Position numbers and translations under genes: made by a program. The notes beneath the pieces are model-generated. The model made no database searches and had not been told where the DNA came from. It worked only from the letters and a program-made list of their open reading frames with translations. Shown piece by piece: positions 54,824 through 63,112 of a stretch of 64,000 nt of DNA. Each line of letters opens with the position of its first letter. The first letter of the stretch is position 1. Location: the NCBI RefSeq assembly GCF_900100305.1, contig NZ_FNEY01000009.1, forward strand, positions 1-64,000, written 5' to 3'. The stretch comes from Paracidovorax citrulli (lineage in GTDB: Bacteria; Pseudomonadota; Gammaproteobacteria; Burkholderiales; Burkholderiaceae_C).

Positions 54824-56059
54824 ATGCAATCCAGTTCCCCCTCCTCTCCCGCGTCCGACGCGCTGCATGCCCAGGCTCCGGCCGGACTGTCCACCCCCGT
54901 CCTGCTGCTCATGGCCACGGCCTGCGGCCTGTGCGCGGGAGCCAACTATTTCAACCAGCCCCTGCTGCATTCGATCGCGGTGCAACTGGGCGTGAGCGAA
55001 TCCCGCGCCGCGTTCACCGTGACGATCTCCCAGGTGTCGTACGCGGCGGGCCTGCTGCTGCTGGTGCCTCTGGGCGACAAGCTGGAGCGGCGGCGGCTGG
55101 TGGTGGCGCTGATGGCGCTCGCGGCCTGCGGGCTGTTCCTGAGCGGCTTCGCCGGCAGCTTCGGCGCGCTGGCCGCCGGCACCCTGATCACGGGGTTGTT
55201 CTCCGTGGCGGCGCAGGTGCTGGTGCCGATGGCGGCGGCGCTGGCGTCGCCAGGGCGCAGCGGCCGCGCTGTGGGCCTGGTGATGAGCGGCCTGCTGGTG
55301 GGCATCCTGGCGGCACGCAGCGTGGCGGGGCTGCTGTCGGGCGTGGGCGGATGGAGCCTGGTGTACCGCGCGGGCGGCGTCGCCATGCTGGCGGTCGCGC
55401 TGGCGCTGTGGTTCGTGCTGCCGGCACTGCGCACGCCCCACCCGCCGAGCTATGCGCAGGTGCTGCGCTCGCTGGCCACGCTGGCGCGGCAGCACCCGCG
55501 GCTGCGCAGCCGGGCACTGCTGGGCGGGCTGTCGTTCGGCTCGGTGAGCGTGCTGTTTTCCACGATGGCGCTGATGCTGGCGGGGCCGTCCCACCAACTG
55601 GGCGATGCGCAGATCGGGCTGGTGGGGCTGGCGGGCGTGGCGGGTGCGCTCATGGCCAACTGGGCGGGCCGCATGGCCGACCGCGGCCACGAGCAGGGGA
55701 CGACCCGGGCTTCCGTGCTGCTCGTGCTGGCCAGCTGGGGGGCGCTGTGGCTGGGCGGCACCAGCCTGCCGTGGTTCCTGGCGGGCGTGCTGGCGATCGA
55801 CCTGGCGCTGCAGGGCGTGCACATCAGCAACCAGAACGTGATCTACGCCCTGGCGCCGCAGGCGCGCTCGCGGCTCAACGCCGTCTATATGACGACCTAC
55901 TTCGCCGGGGCCGCGCTCGGGTCCGCGCTGGGTTCGGCGGCATGGCAGCACGGCGGCTGGGACGCCACCTGCGCCGCCGGCCTGGCGATGGCGGGCGCGA
56001 ACTGCGCCGCGATGTGGCACGACGCCCGGCTGGCCCGGCAGGCGCCACGCCGCGCATGA
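54824..56059 (+). CDS. MFS drug-efflux transporter in SoxR regulon
   Basis: 411-residue 12-helix MFS exporter of the DHA1-like type (YNFM/AraJ-like): [63 protein letters not shown] carries the loop motif, and [39 protein letters not shown] is the second-half counterpart. It follows the RidA gene by 86 bases, so oxidised SoxR should induce both; efflux of redox-cycling compounds is the simplest function. Start is ATG 54824. Confidence 0.88.
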   Translation: MQSSSPSSPASDALHAQAPAGLSTPVLLLMATACGLCAGANYFNQPLLHSIAVQLGVSESRAAFTVTISQVSYAAGLLLLVPLGDKLERRRLVVALMALAACGLFLSGFAGSFGALAAGTLITGLFSVAAQVLVPMAAALASPGRSGRAVGLVMSGLLVGILAARSVAGLLSGVGGWSLVYRAGGVAMLAVALALWFVLPALRTPHPPSYAQVLRSLATLARQHPRLRSRALLGGLSFGSVSVLFSTMALMLAGPSHQLGDAQIGLVGLAGVAGALMANWAGRMADRGHEQGTTRASVLLVLASWGALWLGGTSLPWFLAGVLAIDLALQGVHISNQNVIYALAPQARSRLNAVYMTTYFAGAALGSALGSAAWQHGGWDATCAAGLAMAGANCAAMWHDARLARQAPRRA

Positions 56060-56187
56060 GCGCAGGCGCGCACTGGCGGCGTGGTCCGACACGGCCTCCC
56101 CGGCCGCACCGGTGTAATGCATGTCAGAAGGCCCCGCACGCCGCGCGGCCGGCCCACCCAACCATGCATTGCGAGGAGGACCGACCC

Positions 56188-56445
56188 ATGCACGCAGAAC
56201 ACGCGACCATCCACGGCGAAGTGACCTACCGCGAGGGCGACGGCATGCCCATCGCGATTCCCGAAGGCCCGGTGGAGCTCACCCATGCGGACGACAGTGT
56301 CACGGTGAGCTGGAAAGAGCCCGACGAGAACGCCGCGGGTGTCGCCGCCCTGCCGCGCCATGAATACGACCGCTACGTGAAGGAAGGCAAGATCGTCACC
56401 GGCGGTGGCGCCGGCGGTGGCGCTGGCGATGGCGGCGGCGACTGA
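56188..56445 (+). CDS. Hypothetical 85-residue acidic protein with Gly tail
   Basis: ATG 56188 with a GAGGAGGA ribosome site. The product is MHAEHATIHGEVTYREGDGM, PIAIPEGPVELTHADDSVTV, then SWKEPDENAAGVAALPRHEYDRYVKEGKIV and a Gly-rich tail. Similar small proteins are found in Comamonadaceae; no function is known to me. It is 128 bases after the MFS stop, so is probably a separate gene. Confidence 0.65.
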   Translation: MHAEHATIHGEVTYREGDGMPIAIPEGPVELTHADDSVTVSWKEPDENAAGVAALPRHEYDRYVKEGKIVTGGGAGGGAGDGGGD

Positions 56446-56567
56446 TCCGCCTTCGCGACCGGCCTGCGGGGGATCCGCAGGCACCCGTTGCCCGGCATTC
56501 CGGGCCACCAGGCGCCGTGCATGCGCCCCCACGAAGACATTGAACAGGTTCCGGCCGGACGGTCCGT

Positions 56568-57338
56568 TCAGCGGATCGACAGGGCGCCCGCCGCCTGCGC
56601 CAGCTGATCGAGCGCGGCTTGCAGATCGGCCTCCAGCGGCCGGTCCGGGCGCTGGATGAAGGGGCAGGTCAGCACGGCCAGCGCCTGGCCCTGCGGCCCC
56701 CGCACGGGCACGCAAATATCGGTCACGCCGAAGGCTTGCTGGCTGGCCCCCTGCCAGAAGCCCTGGGCGCGGATGCGCTCCAGGATGGTCTGCAGCTCCG
56801 CAGGCTGCATGGGCCCGTCGCCCTGCACGCCCTGCTGCGCCTGGTGCTCGGCCAGCATCTCGGCACGCCGCTCTTCGGTCTGGAAGGCCAGCATCACGTG
56901 CCCCGAGGCCGTGTCGATCAGGCTCACCCGCACGCCCAGGCGGATCGACAGGCCCCAGTTGCCCGGGCCGTTGACCTGGGCAACCACCGTGATTCCCCCC
57001 CGGTTGTAAATGCCCAGATGGCAGGACTGCTGCGCCGCGGTGGCGAAGCCTTCCATGAACGGCAAGGCCTGCGACACCATGCGTTCCATGGGCGGATGGC
57101 TGTGCCCCAGCACGAAGAGCTTGAGGCTGAGCGCGTAGCGGTCGCCCTGGGGCGAGCGGGTGACGTAGTCGCGCGCCACCAGCCTCTCGAGCATGCGGTA
57201 GATCTCGCCCGGACTGCGGCCCATGGCCTTGACGATCTCGGCGCGGGTGAGGCCATGGGGCTGGCCGGCCAGCAGCTCGAGGATGTCCAGCCCCTTGTCC
57301 AGGGCGGGAGCGCGGTAGCGATCGGTGTCTTCTGTCAT
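56568..57338 (-). CDS. IclR-family transcriptional regulator
   Basis: 256 residues from ATG 57338: winged-helix N-terminal domain (ALDKGLDILELLAGQPHGLTRAEIVKAMGRSPGEIYRMLERLVARDYVTR) and IclR effector domain with ESTCHLG-like SCHLGIYNRGGITVVAQV, ASGHVMLAFQTEE and FGVTDICVPVRGPQGQALAVLTCPF. It is divergent from the porin gene across 361 bases and may regulate it or a distant operon. Typical length, no anomaly. Confidence 0.9.
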   Translation of the reverse strand: MTEDTDRYRAPALDKGLDILELLAGQPHGLTRAEIVKAMGRSPGEIYRMLERLVARDYVTRSPQGDRYALSLKLFVLGHSHPPMERMVSQALPFMEGFATAAQQSCHLGIYNRGGITVVAQVNGPGNWGLSIRLGVRVSLIDTASGHVMLAFQTEERRAEMLAEHQAQQGVQGDGPMQPAELQTILERIRAQGFWQGASQQAFGVTDICVPVRGPQGQALAVLTCPFIQRPDRPLEADLQAALDQLAQAAGALSIR

Positions 57339-57641
57339 TTCGGGGAAGGGGGGATGGGAAGGCCTGTGCCGGAAGGGCCCCGGGGGCGCGCCGGTGCGCA
57401 TTCTCCAGGCAATCGCGCGGCGACGTGCCTGGCAATTTGCCGTGGCAGCGTCGCCACGGCAGCAGGGTATCCCCTCATTGGCGCTGCAGGCCCCTCGTTT
57501 TTACATTGTTCTCCAGTGAATCAACCGTTCATATATGAACTTGGCGATGAAGCCCTACCGGGGCTTCGCGGCCAGCCTCTGCCCGCGAGGTCGGTGGCTC
57601 CAAGGCCTCCGGCGCGGATGCGCGCCACGGGCGGGTGACTG

Positions 57642-57660
57642 CCGGGCGCAGCCCGGTTTT
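57642..57660 (+). terminator. GC hairpin with T-run in the porin leader
   Basis: CCGGGC (57642-57647) pairs with GCCCGG (57651-57656), three-base loop GCA, followed by TTTT and CTTTC. It looks like a short intrinsic terminator 40 bases before the porin GTG start. It could end a leader transcript or act as a regulatory structure; no upstream gene on this strand needs it. Confidence 0.45.
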
Positions 57661-57699
57661 CTTTCGATCGGCAAAGTTACTACAACGGAGATAAATGCT

Positions 57700-58767
57700 G
57701 TGAATACGCATTCCAGAACAACCCTGGCGGCCGCGGCCGCGCTGCTGGCTGCGGCCGGTACATTGCCCGGCGCCGCGCACGCGCAGTCCGCCGTCACGCT
57801 CTACGGCCGCGTGGTCGCCGGCGTGGAATACATCGACAAGATCGCCGACCCCGCCACCGGCCAGGCCCATTCGCTCACGCGCGCCGCCGACAACCAGTGG
57901 GGAACGAGCATGATCGGCTTGCGCGGCAAGGAAGACCTGGGCGGCGGCCTGAGCGCCGTCTTCAACCTGGAAGGCGGCTTCAGCGCCACCAAGGGCACGA
58001 CCGGCACCGCGTTCTTCAATCGCCGTTCGCTGGTGGGCCTGAGCAGCGCGAGCTGGGGTACCTTGATGGTGGGCAAGAACCTCTTCAACAGCAACGACGT
58101 CTGGAACATCGATCCCACGGGCCAGCAGTTCATGAGCAGCGCGACGCTGGTGCGCGGGCGCAACTGGCCGGGCGTGAACAACCTCATCGAATACACCACG
58201 CCCAACTTCGGCGGCTTCACCGCCAACGTGCAGGTGGGCCTGGGCGAGCAGACGGGCTCGAACAAGCAGTTGCGCAACGAAGGCCTGTCGCTGGCCTACG
58301 CCGCGAACGACCTGGAAGTGCGCGCCATGTTCAACAGCCGGCGTGATGCCAACGGCAACTACAGCGACGCCTACAACTATTCCAGGGACGCGATCCTGGG
58401 CGGTACCTACCGCATCGGCGCGGCCAAGCTGTTCGCCGCCTACGAAGCCATCTCCGCCCCCGACGCCGTGGCCGGCGCGCCCAGCAAGCTCAAGCACGGC
58501 TGGCTGGGCGTGCGCTACGACGTGACGCCCGCGCTGACCCTGATCGGCGCGGGCTACCGCGTCAGCGCCAACCGGGGCAACGGCAATGCGACGCTGCTGA
58601 TGGTGGGCGCGGACTACTACCTGTCCAAGCGCACCTTCCTGTACGCGTCGCTGGGCGGCGTGAACAACAGCTCCACCGCCAACTACGCGGCCGACGTCAC
58701 CGTCAACGGCCCGGGCGCCGGCGCATCGCAGCGCGCCGTGTACTTCGGCATGGGCCACTCGTTCTGA
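57700..58767 (+). CDS. Outer-membrane porin (Burkholderiales OmpC-like)
   Basis: 355 residues from a GTG at 57700 with GGAG nine bases upstream; ATG alternatives are out of frame. Signal peptide (TTLAAAAALLAAAGTLPGAAHA) then SAVTLYGRVVAGVEYIDK, the standard start of trimeric general porins of this order, and alternating strands ending GVNNSSTANYAADVTV and AVYFGMGHSF with the C-terminal aromatic Phe recognised by the Bam machinery. It should be a trimeric general-diffusion channel. Divergent from an IclR regulator. Confidence 0.93.
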   Translation: MNTHSRTTLAAAAALLAAAGTLPGAAHAQSAVTLYGRVVAGVEYIDKIADPATGQAHSLTRAADNQWGTSMIGLRGKEDLGGGLSAVFNLEGGFSATKGTTGTAFFNRRSLVGLSSASWGTLMVGKNLFNSNDVWNIDPTGQQFMSSATLVRGRNWPGVNNLIEYTTPNFGGFTANVQVGLGEQTGSNKQLRNEGLSLAYAANDLEVRAMFNSRRDANGNYSDAYNYSRDAILGGTYRIGAAKLFAAYEAISAPDAVAGAPSKLKHGWLGVRYDVTPALTLIGAGYRVSANRGNGNATLLMVGADYYLSKRTFLYASLGGVNNSSTANYAADVTVNGPGAGASQRAVYFGMGHSF

Positions 58768-58878
58768 GGGGGCCTGTCCCGGTTTTCTGTTTCTTCATTG
58801 CGAGCCGGTGGACCGGCATTGGGGTTGCCATGCGGGGCGTGGCAGCCCTTTTTTGCCTGGCGCACGCCTGCGCCGTGG

Positions 58879-59847
58879 TCAGGCGCCTTCGCCGCCTTCG
58901 GCTCCGCTGGCGGGACGCCCTCCCTTGCGGCGCGATTCGCGCTCGGCCTTCCTGGCGGCCCGGGCGGCTTCCTGCACCTGCGCCGCCGCGCTCCAGGCCT
59001 CGAATTCGGGGGGCGTCTCCAGCGTGATGCGCCCCAGGATGGCACTGCGGAAATCCGTCATCACCAGCTCGGCCGCCTTCTGCAGATTCACGCGTCCGCC
59101 CGACATCACGGCCCCGCGCTTGCGGGCGATGAGCGCGAGCAGCTCGTCGTCGTGCAGCGCCGCGATCGCTGCCGCATCCAGCCCGAGGCGGTAGCGCGCG
59201 TCCAGCAGGGGCGCGTAGTGGCGCTGCAGGTAGGCCAGCAGTTCCAGCGCCACCTCTTCCTCGTCGTAGGCGTTGCGGCCCACCGCGCCGCTCGCGGCGA
59301 GCTTGTAGCCGCTCTCCGGGACGGTGATGCGCGGCCACAGCATGCCCGGGGTGTCCCACAGGTAGAAATCATCGTCCAGCACGATGCGCTGCTCGAGCTT
59401 GGTGATGCCGGCCTCGTCGCCGGTCTTCGCCTGGGTCTTGCCGGTGAGCGTGTTGATCAGGGTGGACTTGCCCACGTTGGGAATGCCGCAGATCAGCACG
59501 CGCATCGGCTTGGCCATGCCGCCGCGCTGCGGCGCGAGCTGCCGGCAGGCCTCGATCAGCCGGCGGGCCGGCGCGGTGTCGGAAGCATCCAGCCCGATGG
59601 CGCGGGTATCGGGGCGGGCGTTGTACCAGTCGAGCCAGGCCGGCGTGCGGCCGGCATCGGCCACGTCCTGCTTGTTCAGCACCTTGAGCGTGGGCCGGTG
59701 GCCGGTGAGCTCGGCCAGCAGCGGGTTGGCGCTGGAGCCGGGCAGGCGTGCGTCCAGCAGCTCGATGACGACGTCGATGTCCTTGATGCGCTCGCCGATC
59801 GCCTTGCGCGTGGAATGCATGTGGCCGGGAAACCATTGGATGGCCAT
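58879..59847 (-). CDS. ylqF: Ribosome biogenesis GTPase YlqF/RbgA family
   Basis: 322 residues from ATG 59847 with circularly permuted GTPase motifs in the order G4 (LNKQD), G5 (ASDT-like), G1 (ICGIPNVGKSTLINTLTGK), G2/G3 (DDFYLWDTPGMLWPRI), followed by the C-terminal domain. RbgA-type proteins act in late 50S assembly; proteobacterial forms are less essential. The C-terminus is Lys/Arg/Gly-rich and disordered. Divergent from the small membrane gene at 59978. Confidence 0.92.
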   Translation of the reverse strand: MAIQWFPGHMHSTRKAIGERIKDIDVVIELLDARLPGSSANPLLAELTGHRPTLKVLNKQDVADAGRTPAWLDWYNARPDTRAIGLDASDTAPARRLIEACRQLAPQRGGMAKPMRVLICGIPNVGKSTLINTLTGKTQAKTGDEAGITKLEQRIVLDDDFYLWDTPGMLWPRITVPESGYKLAASGAVGRNAYDEEEVALELLAYLQRHYAPLLDARYRLGLDAAAIAALHDDELLALIARKRGAVMSGGRVNLQKAAELVMTDFRSAILGRITLETPPEFEAWSAAAQVQEAARAARKAERESRRKGGRPASGAEGGEGA

Positions 59848-59977
59848 GGGAGGGAACTCTGGTTGTGCGTTGGAAAGAGAGGCGGGCGGGAAACGCGGCA
59901 GACCGGGCGCACGGATAATCGCCCGTCCGGCGCCCTGCCCCGCCCCCGTTGTTCCACCGATTGTCCCAGACCCGCCC

Positions 59978-60229
59978 ATGACCCGCGCCTCTCCCACGCC
60001 GCCACCCGCTTCCGATACCACCCGGCGGCAGGCGTCCGAAATGCTCTTCAAGGGCGTGACCTGCGCGCTCATCGGCATCGTCATCCTGCTGGCGCCCCAT
60101 TACGCGCGTTCGTTGAGCGTGCGCGACCTCATGGGGCAGATCCACGTGGTCGGCTGGTTCTCGCTCGTGCTCGGGCTGGCCTTCATGGGCCGCTGGGCCT
60201 GGCAGCGCTGGCGCGGCGGCCCCCGGTGA
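59978..60229 (+). CDS. Small membrane protein
   Basis: 83 residues from ATG 59978 with two hydrophobic segments: about 28-44 (VTCALIGIVILLAPHYA) and about 58-76 (VVGWFSLVLGLAFMGRWAWQ), flanked by Pro/Thr-rich and basic ends. No family known to me. Its stop overlaps the next GTG start (GTGA). Confidence 0.65.
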   Translation: MTRASPTPPPASDTTRRQASEMLFKGVTCALIGIVILLAPHYARSLSVRDLMGQIHVVGWFSLVLGLAFMGRWAWQRWRGGPR

Positions 60230-60504
60230 CCGCGCCGCACGGCCCGCAGGCGCTCCCGGCGGGCCTCCCGCCCCTGCGCACCGCAGGCGACGCGGCGCAG
60301 GCTTTCGCCAGCCTGCAGGCGCTGGCGCAGTCCCGTGGCGTCGCGCTGCGGCCGCCGCCCGAGCCACCCACCACCTGCTGCGGCCGCGGCTGCAACGGCT
60401 GCGTCTGGGAAGGCTTCTACGCCGCCGCGCACTGGTGGTGCGAAGACGCGCAGGAGGCGCTGGCGTCCCCTCCGCCGGGCAGGCCCGCGGCCCCTGCCGC
60501 CTGA
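60226..60504 (+). CDS. Oxidoreductase-like-domain protein
   Basis: 92 residues from GTG 60226, coupled to the membrane gene. The middle has TCCGRGCNGCVWEGFYAAAHWWCED, the PF09791-type block named oxidoreductase-like, found in small metal-binding or mitochondrial-like proteins. Four cysteines in CCGRGCNGC could hold a metal. Pro/Ala-rich on both sides. Role unknown. Confidence 0.75.
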   Translation: MTAPHGPQALPAGLPPLRTAGDAAQAFASLQALAQSRGVALRPPPEPPTTCCGRGCNGCVWEGFYAAAHWWCEDAQEALASPPPGRPAAPAA

Positions 60505-60587
60505 GCGACCCACGCCGGCAGCCGGCGCGGCAGTTATTTCGTGGCCCCGGGCACTCTACGGTATTGCTGTCGCGTTATTCTCTGCCC

Positions 60588-61853
60588 ATGCATGCCACTG
60601 CGCCCCCTCCCCCCGAGCCGGCCGACGCCTCCCTGGAGGGTATGCATTCCACCGCCCGTGCCCTGGCGGCCCGCCACGCGCCGCAGCGCCTGGAAGCCGT
60701 GGAGGCCACGGGCCTGCTCGACTCCCCCGCGGAGCCGGGCTTCGACAGCCTGACGGCGACCGCGGCCCGCCTGCTGGGCGCCGCGGCATGCTTCATTTCC
60801 GTCGTCGATGCGCGGCGCGACTTCTACAAGAGCCAGTCCGGCTTTCCCGAGGCGCTGGCCCGCGCCCGCGAAATGGAGGGCCTGACGTTCTGCCACTTCA
60901 CGCTGGACCGGGACGATGCGCTGGTCATCCGCGACACGCACACCGAGCCGCAATGGCGCGCCGTGCCCACCGTGCAGAGCCTGGGCGTGCGCGCCTACGT
61001 GGGCGTGCCCCTGAAGGCGCACGGGCAGAACATCGGCAGTTTCTGCGTGATCGACACGCGTCCGCGCGCCTGGACGGACGACGAGCTGGAGACCATCCGC
61101 CAGCTGGCCGTCTCCGCGGCGCGCGAACTGGACCTGCGCACCGCCCTGGCCGCCGCGCAGGAGGCCGCAGCCACGGCCCGCGCCCAGGCCCTGGCGCGCG
61201 AGCGGGTGCTGGCGGTGGTCGCGCACGACCTGCGCACGCCGCTGCAGGTGCTGCAGCTCAGTGCCACGCACATCCAGCGCAGCGCGGAGGCGCCGCCGGA
61301 CGCGGTGGTGCAGCGCATGCTGTCGGCCGTGGGCATGATGGCCTCGCTGGTGGAAGGCCTGCTGCGGCCGTCCGATTCGGCATCGACCGTGCAGGCCCTG
61401 CCGCTGGCGACGCTGGCCACCGACGCGGTCGAGATGATGGCGCCCATCGCCGAGAAATGCGGCATCGCGCTCGTGCTGGGGCCGGTGCCCGACACGCTGG
61501 TGCGGGTGGACTACGGCCAGATGGTGCGGGTGCTGGGCAACCTGATCTGCAATTCGCTCAAGTATTCGCCCGAGGGCAGCACCGTGCGCATGGCCGGCAC
61601 CTGCAGTTCGCCGCACGCCGCGCGATCGGTCGAACTCACGGTGGCGGACAACGGCATGGGCATGGGCCCGGAAGAAGTCGCCCGCGCGTTCGAGCCGGGC
61701 TGGCAGGGCGAGACGGCCCGTGCCCGCAAGGATGGCGTCGGCCTGGGCCTGGGCATCGTCAAATCCCTGGTGGAAGCCAACCGCGGCCAGGTGCGCATGG
61801 AAAGCCGCCCCGGCCAGGGCACCTCCGTCACCATCACGCTGCCGCGCGCCTGA
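60588..61853 (+). CDS. GAF-domain sensor histidine kinase, orphan
   Basis: 421 residues from ATG 60588. No transmembrane helix; GAF domain at about 40-190 (LTATAARLLGAAACFISVVDARRDFYKSQSGFP and GVRAYVGVPLKAHGQNIGSFCVIDTRPRAW). A short helical linker leads to the HisKA phospho-acceptor (RVLAVVAHDLRTPLQVLQLSATHIQ, His near residue 213) and the HATPase domain: N box LGNLICNSLKYSPEGS, G1 VADNGMGM, G2 GVGLGLGIVKSLV. No response regulator is adjacent, so its partner is elsewhere. Cytosolic sensing of a small molecule or cyclic nucleotide is possible. Confidence 0.9.
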   Translation: MHATAPPPPEPADASLEGMHSTARALAARHAPQRLEAVEATGLLDSPAEPGFDSLTATAARLLGAAACFISVVDARRDFYKSQSGFPEALARAREMEGLTFCHFTLDRDDALVIRDTHTEPQWRAVPTVQSLGVRAYVGVPLKAHGQNIGSFCVIDTRPRAWTDDELETIRQLAVSAARELDLRTALAAAQEAAATARAQALARERVLAVVAHDLRTPLQVLQLSATHIQRSAEAPPDAVVQRMLSAVGMMASLVEGLLRPSDSASTVQALPLATLATDAVEMMAPIAEKCGIALVLGPVPDTLVRVDYGQMVRVLGNLICNSLKYSPEGSTVRMAGTCSSPHAARSVELTVADNGMGMGPEEVARAFEPGWQGETARARKDGVGLGLGIVKSLVEANRGQVRMESRPGQGTSVTITLPRA

Positions 61854-61868
61854 GCGGGGCGCCCGCGT

Positions 61869-62504
61869 TCAGCGCGCCGCCACCATGCGCAGGCCCAGCG
61901 CGATGAACACCGTGCCCGCGATGCGGTCCAGCCACAGGCCGGCGCGCGGCCGCCGCTGCAGCCAGTGGCCAATCGTGCCCGCGAAGCAGCCCAGCAGGCC
62001 GAAGAGCAACGCTGCCTGCAGCGTGAACACCAGCCCCAGCACGCCCAGCTGCAGCCCCACCGCGCCCTGCGAGGGCACCACGAACTGCGGCAGGAACGAG
62101 AGGAAGAACAGCACGACCTTCGGATTGACCGCATTCGCCAGCATGCCCCTGGCGAACAGGACGCGCAGCGGCTGGGCGGCCTGCCCGGCCACGTCGGTGC
62201 GCACGGTGCCGCCGCTGCCGGCGTGGCGCAGGGCCTGCACGCCGAGCCACACGAGGTAGGCGCCGCCCACCCACTTGAGCACGGTGAACGCAACGGGGGA
62301 GGCCGCGATCATCGCGCTCACGCCGAGCACCGCGAGCAGCGTATGGCTCAGGCAGCCCGCGGCGCAGCCGAGCCCGAAGGCCACGCCCCGCGCCCGGCCC
62401 CTCGACATGCCCATGCCCAGCACCATGAGGTTGTCCGGCCCGGGCGTGGCGGTGATGAGAACGGCGGCGATCAGGAATGCGAGAAGCTGGGCGGCGGCGG
62501 GCAT
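61869..62504 (-). CDS. RhtB/LysE-family amino-acid exporter
   Basis: 211 residues, six-helix LysE-type exporter: LIAAVLITATPGPDNLMVLGMGMSRGRARGVAFGLGCAAGC at the start is the family signature, then KWVGGAYLVWLGVQALRHA and ANAVNPKVVLFFLSFLPQF. It should efflux homoserine, threonine or another amino acid. It ends 16 bases from the convergent histidine kinase and 6 bases lie between its start and the TOPRIM-like gene's stop, although the two differ strongly in base composition. Confidence 0.92.
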   Translation of the reverse strand: MPAAAQLLAFLIAAVLITATPGPDNLMVLGMGMSRGRARGVAFGLGCAAGCLSHTLLAVLGVSAMIAASPVAFTVLKWVGGAYLVWLGVQALRHAGSGGTVRTDVAGQAAQPLRVLFARGMLANAVNPKVVLFFLSFLPQFVVPSQGAVGLQLGVLGLVFTLQAALLFGLLGCFAGTIGHWLQRRPRAGLWLDRIAGTVFIALGLRMVAAR

Positions 62505-62509
62505 ACAAA

Positions 62510-63112
62510 CTATTTCGCGAGCATTGAATTAAGCCTTAAAAAGGCTTTTCCCAGACTTGGAGACCTTGCGGTCGCCCTATCGATATTCCAGTAATTTTTA
62601 ACAAAATCGACTATGTGAATATTATAACCAAGACCAATAACCGACATTGAACCTTTGGCAGGCAGCATTTCTTCCCTCAACTCCCTGCGCTTACTCCTTC
62701 TTATTATGGAAAGCAGTTTTCCTTTTGGGTCCAATTCATTTTCAGGACTAATAGGAAAAATGTCTTTACTTACCATAGCAAACTCAGAAAATCCCACATT
62801 ATCCGCCAGAACCCACGCTTCAGCTTCTCTCACAGCCAACCGCAAGCATAATCTATCACTAGGTTTGGCTGGTAGCCACATCCTGATTTGCTCAGCAGGA
62901 CTAGGAGCCTGATCCGCATCTGCCACCATCAGCACCGGCATCACATTGGAAGCCACCTGATTCATCGCGGGTATCTTTTTTTTAAATTGCCCAGCACCCC
63001 CTGCGACAGTTCTCTGATAAACTCTGAACCCCTTGCCCGTTTTATCAACAAGTACTTCGGCAATAGAACAACATAGCTCATCCTCCCCCACAACGAATAT
63101 TTCTCTCTTCAT
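62510..63112 (-). CDS. Small TOPRIM/DUF4276-like protein of an ATPase pair
   Basis: 200 residues, low GC. The N-terminal strand IFVVGEDELCCSIAEVLV (Glu of a TOPRIM-like fold) and MPVLMVADADQAPSP (DxD) fit the two acidic motifs of a TOPRIM/DUF4276-type nuclease or metal-binding fold; then LRLAVREAEAWVLADNVGFSEF, PISPENELDPKGKLLSI and SVIGLGYNIHIVDFVKNYWNIDRATARSPSLGKAF, the last a segment I associate with DUF4276 relatives that work next to AAA ATPases. It overlaps the ATPase stop by four bases (ATGA). Together they look like a toxin-effector/ATPase-sensor pair. Confidence 0.6.
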   Translation of the reverse strand: MKREIFVVGEDELCCSIAEVLVDKTGKGFRVYQRTVAGGAGQFKKKIPAMNQVASNVMPVLMVADADQAPSPAEQIRMWLPAKPSDRLCLRLAVREAEAWVLADNVGFSEFAMVSKDIFPISPENELDPKGKLLSIIRRSKRRELREEMLPAKGSMSVIGLGYNIHIVDFVKNYWNIDRATARSPSLGKAFLRLNSMLAK

